From an uncultured bacterium (lineage in GTDB: Bacteria; Patescibacteriota; Minisyncoccia; Phycocordibacterales; PALSA-1337): a DNA stretch of 32,496 bases. Below are positions 30,693 through 32,496 of the stretch, one piece after another; position 1 is the stretch's first letter; every line of letters begins with the position of its first letter. The DNA is taken from NCBI GenBank assembly GCA_903902315.1, contig CAIUUK010000034.1, positions 1-32,496 on the forward strand, given 5' to 3'. The notes below the pieces were generated by a model. It was not told the origin of the DNA and did no database searches. It saw only the letters and a program-made list of their open reading frames with translations. The position numbers were made by a program, and so were the translations under genes.

Positions 30693-30965
30693 TTATGGAA
30701 CCAAGGTGACACCTGGAACATTTAGTTCGATAAGAATGCCATCTTCGCTATCGACGATGTTGTTTGGACCGTAGAACAAGACGTAAAACAAATATTCGTC
30801 GTCCCCGTTACAGTTTTTTACTAACCGCTTAATCGGGGAAGCTGGTATGGTGTTGGGTTGTGGTTCTTCGAGAAATGTCCACAATCCTCCACGCACATCC
30901 TTGATTTTTGAACCTTTTGCTGCTTGAGCAAAGTCTTCTGGTCTAATTGGTGTGATGTAATTCAT
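30693..30965 (-). CDS. Hypothetical protein (90 aa), cassette 6
   Basis: No family recognised. Soluble; MNYITPIRPEDFAQAAKGSK begins it, and the rest is beta-rich (GLWTFLEEPQPN, DDEYLFYVLFYGPNN, GILIELNVPGVTLVP). I chose ATG 30965; the frame stays open into the leader, but that part is the conserved hairpin. The Shine-Dalgarno is weak (ATAGAAAT). Confidence 0.7.
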   Translation of the reverse strand: MNYITPIRPEDFAQAAKGSKIKDVRGGLWTFLEEPQPNTIPASPIKRLVKNCNGDDEYLFYVLFYGPNNIVDSEDGILIELNVPGVTLVP

Positions 30966-30986
30966 ATTTCTATTTGTTGGTTGATG

Positions 30987-31032
30987 GTTGCTACTCACAA
31001 GGCACCTAAATGTCCTCTGAGTAACAGCCAAC
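30987..31032 (-). other. Conserved leader hairpin, copy 2
   Basis: 46 nt, two differences from 30201-30246, at equal distance upstream of its gene. One difference keeps pairing as G-U; the other makes a mismatch near the loop. Confidence 0.65.
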
Positions 31033-31066
31033 TACCTATAGGTATGTCAAAAAACTATATGCCAGC

Positions 31067-31095
31067 ATGATAGCATATAAAATACATAGTGTCAA
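31067..31095 (-). promoter_or_regulatory. Cassette 6 promoter with dyad
   Basis: TTGACA (complement of 31090-31095), 17-bp spacer, TATCAT; TATATGC (31056-31062)/GCATATA (31073-31079) around the -10. Confidence 0.88.
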
Positions 31096-31100
31096 GTAAT

Positions 31101-31143
31101 GCTCCAGATGTTGAATGAAGTTAGAACCAACGTATTTAAATAA
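31101..31143 (+). repeat. Boundary site S5 (tail LQMLNEVRTNVFK)
   Basis: After GCTC the codons read LQMLNEVRTNVFK and stop at TAA 31141-31143. The DNA differs widely from R sites but the peptide keeps the LNEVRT core in the same phase. Confidence 0.8.
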
Positions 31144-31189
31144 AAAAGAACCCACCAAACGAACAGTGGATTCTCTGTTCGGGCGGGCA
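31143..31189 (-). terminator. Terminator of the 168-aa gene
   Basis: CGAACAG/CTGTTCG inner stem and CCCGCC/GGTGGG outer stem, then TTCTTTTTT on the minus strand. Confidence 0.88.
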
Positions 31190-31210
31190 CTAATACTTAA
31201 AACTCATTTG

Positions 31211-31717
31211 TTATGTTAACTCTTTAGCGGCGTTAGCAATGCTTTCAAGATACGCTAACCAATCATCAAGAGCAGGGTTAATTTCGGGTATTTCCACACG
31301 ACTTCGTCCGCCATTGTCATACTCGATGACTATTCCGTCATTGATGAGACCGTTAAGGATTGTTCGTCGCTCTTCTCTATCTGTATTGTGTGCAAAAGAA
31401 CGATTAATGACGAATGGGTATGTAAGGTAAGAGTGACGTTTTTGAAGCAATTGGATCGATGCAATCATGTCGTTCTTTTTCTTGATTGTTTCGACCAAAT
31501 TGAAGAGTTGCCCATACAACTGACTGTTGATCATTGCGCGATAGTTTATAACAGCCGCCGCAATTGTCATCTTACCGTTGTTTTTAACCTCATAGGTTAA
31601 TTCATCAAAACCAACCTGAATCACGGAATCACTTTTTTCTGAGGCGGTTTCGATAGATTTACCAAGGGACCATAACTGTTCTCCAAATTGTTCAATTAGT
31701 TCATTTCTTGATGGCAT
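31211..31717 (-). CDS. Hypothetical protein (168 aa), cassette 7
   Basis: No family recognised. Mostly helical and soluble: MPSRNELIEQFGEQLWSLGK, a central AAAVINYRAMINSQLYGQLF, and a possible winged-helix-like segment REERRTILNGLINDGIVIEY ending in a short acidic helix. That segment hints at DNA or protein binding but is not proof. AGAAAGG precedes the ATG. The leader contains ATTGG/CCAAT hairpin sequence (31745-31761). Confidence 0.72.
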   Translation of the reverse strand: MPSRNELIEQFGEQLWSLGKSIETASEKSDSVIQVGFDELTYEVKNNGKMTIAAAVINYRAMINSQLYGQLFNLVETIKKKNDMIASIQLLQKRHSYLTYPFVINRSFAHNTDREERRTILNGLINDGIVIEYDNGGRSRVEIPEINPALDDWLAYLESIANAAKELT

Positions 31718-31782
31718 ATTTAGCCTTTCTATTTAATTGTGTTTATTGGTTACAAGCCAATGTGTGCCGTTGTATTATGTGT

Positions 31783-31812
31783 ACAGTACTATTTATTATG
31801 GACATATGTCAA
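31783..31812 (-). promoter_or_regulatory. Cassette 7 promoter
   Basis: TTGACA (complement of 31807-31812) with TACTGT 18 bp downstream; weaker than the others. It is 95 bp from the next GCTC. Confidence 0.55.
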
Positions 31813-31907
31813 CTATGACTAACACAGATTCAATTCTGAAGTGTAACGGGTTCGAAACCTATTCTAGTCAACTAAAATCACCTTGATATACAAAGTGATT
31901 TTTAAGT
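31813..31907. other. Extra segment between promoter and boundary site
   Basis: The 95 bp hold GGGTTCGAAACC (31848-31859), similar to the palindromic core of R sites, and a hairpin AATCACCTTG/CAAAGTGATT followed by T-rich sequence (31876-31903). Possibly the remains of a degraded site or empty cassette. Confidence 0.35.
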
Positions 31908-31956
31908 GCTCCGCACGTGGGATGATGTTCGAACCTATATTGTGGATAATATATAA
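31908..31956 (+). repeat. Boundary site R4 (tail LRTWDDVRTYIV)
   Basis: After GCTC the codons read LRTWDDVRTYIVDNI and stop at TAA 31954-31956. The start GCTCCGCACGT equals that of S4; the rest equals R1-R3, so it joins the two site groups. Confidence 0.88.
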
Positions 31957-31989
31957 ACAGAAAACCCACCATCTCGCGACAGTGGGTTA
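31953..31989 (-). terminator. Terminator of the 121-aa gene
   Basis: AACCCAC/GTGGGTT stem (31963-31969 with 31982-31988). Near-identical to the terminator at 27161-27197 although the genes differ. Confidence 0.85.
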
Positions 31990-32010
31990 CTGTGTTGAGT
32001 GGTGGGTTGA

Positions 32011-32376
32011 TTAGGTGGTAACCAAACTCAGTTCACCTTTCTCCTCGTTCACGACCAAGACAGAGAATGGACTTGGAAAGGGAAGTGATTTGGCTTCGAC
32101 AACTTGAGCTGGTTTTCTTTTCAAAAGACCAGCACGACGTAATCTTGCTTCGGAAACCACAACCAAGTTCAGCTCATCGGCCTCCTTGCGAATATCGAAG
32201 CTCGCCATACCAAGACTGAAGCGTTCCTTCAAATTTTTTGGAGTTGGAAGAATTAGGACCCTGATCCCGCTATGTTTTTGCATGTGAAGCCAAGACTGGA
32301 ACGGTTGTAGTATGAAATCCCACGGACCATTAGACAGAGCGTCAATGTGGTGTAGTGGAACGAATGCTTTTTTCAT
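32011..32376 (-). CDS. Hypothetical protein (121 aa), cassette 8
   Basis: No family recognised. Soluble mixed alpha/beta: MKKAFVPLHHIDALSNGPWD, a strand HSGIRVLILPTP, then a helical charged middle (ASFDIRKEADELNLVVVSEA) and a beta-rich end (FSVLVVNEEKGELSLVTT). AAAAGGAT precedes the ATG by 6 nt. Single gene of its cassette. Confidence 0.72.
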   Translation of the reverse strand: MKKAFVPLHHIDALSNGPWDFILQPFQSWLHMQKHSGIRVLILPTPKNLKERFSLGMASFDIRKEADELNLVVVSEARLRRAGLLKRKPAQVVEAKSLPFPSPFSVLVVNEEKGELSLVTT

Positions 32377-32426
32377 CTGTAATCCTTTTTGTTTGTGGTT
32401 GGTTTAATCAAAAAACTGCTAAGTAC

Positions 32427-32455
32427 ATCTTAGCATATAATATAGTGTCTGTCAA
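32427..32455 (-). promoter_or_regulatory. Cassette 8 promoter with alternative dyad
   Basis: TTGACA (complement of 32450-32455), 17-bp spacer, TAAGAT. Dyad TGCTAAG/CTTAGCA (32417-32423, 32429-32435) covers the -10. It directly abuts GCTC. Confidence 0.85.
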
Positions 32456-32496
32456 GCTCCCATGGTCGTCTGCGCTTGGAACTTTGGAGTGGGGGA
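32456..32496 (+). repeat. Boundary site S2 (tail LPWSSALGTLEWG), cut by window end
   Basis: 41 bp with one difference from 26409-26449. It shows that the array continues to the right of the window. Confidence 0.8.

Larger units (their letters stand above)
24790..32496. mobile_element. Cassette array bounded by serine-recombinase tail sites
   Basis: Nine sites begin with GCTC at 25121, 26409, 27055, 27953, 28549, 29830, 31101, 31908 and 32456. From each site a variant recombinase C-terminus is encoded in the same phase. The units between them are 1288, 646, 898, 596, 1281, 1271, 807 and 548 bp long. All cargo genes are on the minus strand, with a terminator near the site and a TTGACA promoter ending 0-7 bp before the next site (95 bp at 31908). 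The array continues past the window. No complete recombinase is present. Mobility is inferred from structure. Confidence 0.75.

Noticed and set aside
31845-31875. tRNA 3' end (GGGTTCGAAACC resembles a T-arm)
   Set aside because: The flanks do not give an acceptor stem, and no anticodon or D-arm can be placed.
25121-32496. CRISPR array
   Set aside because: The repeats are ~40-100 bp, diverged, and separated by gene-sized units of 0.5-1.3 kb with promoters and terminators; no spacers of constant size and no cas genes.
25121-32496. Classical integron with attC sites
   Set aside because: No tyrosine integrase; the sites contain GTTCGAAC-like cores but not the paired attC arms, they overlap serine-recombinase coding sequence, and cargo genes have their own promoters.

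Overview
The window looks like a chromosome piece from a Candidate Phyla Radiation (Patescibacteria/Parcubacteria-like) bacterium. The evidence is a low-GC backbone, many tiny membrane proteins, surface proteins with CPR-type domain mixes, a fused DedA-PAP2 lipid enzyme, and many genes whose -10 box lies only 6-11 nt before the start codon (probably leaderless mRNAs). UGA is used as a stop. The exact lineage is inference.

Layout. 1-575: a small cassette-like minus-strand gene without a normal start codon, ending in a strong terminator. 600-1014: RNase P RNA with a consensus sigma70 promoter. 1104-5244: envelope and translation core (MurJ lipid II flippase, LepA/EF-4, a tiny membrane protein, an FtsB/DivIC-like protein). 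5340-10020: membrane and surface proteins, including a degenerate M64-type metallopeptidase with an FN3 domain and a DUF5011/DUF4352-type protein. 10087-16950: glutaredoxin, DedA-PAP2 fusion, GpmI, type IV pilin-like protein, D,D-carboxypeptidase, a second PAP2-type enzyme, UppP and tiny membrane proteins; three of these act on undecaprenyl-type lipid carriers. 17012-18095: a 322-aa gene with its own promoter and terminator. 18213-22544: a giant surface protein (LamG, seven GloVer repeats, C-terminal peptidoglycan-binding domain). 22554-24790: a decayed arsR/redox/DipZ operon, a small gene between 27-bp direct repeats, and a gene broken by a recombinase remnant.

The most interesting part is 24790-32496. 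It starts with the C-terminal part of a large serine recombinase and continues as a head-to-tail array of at least eight complete cassettes. Each cassette begins at GCTC with a short stretch encoding a variant of the recombinase C-terminus (consensus L-x-x-[WL]-[DN]-[DE]-[VF]-R-T), always in the same phase. Then come a terminator, one to three small genes, all on the minus strand, and a TTGACA-N17-TATCAT-type promoter that stops a few bases before the next GCTC. The array resembles an integron in logic but uses serine-recombinase tails as the boundary sites. I infer that recombination at GCTC inserts cassettes behind the recombinase and gives it a new C-terminus each time. Several cassette promoters share a compensating dyad around the -10 box, which suggests common control. 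Most cargo proteins have no family I recognise.
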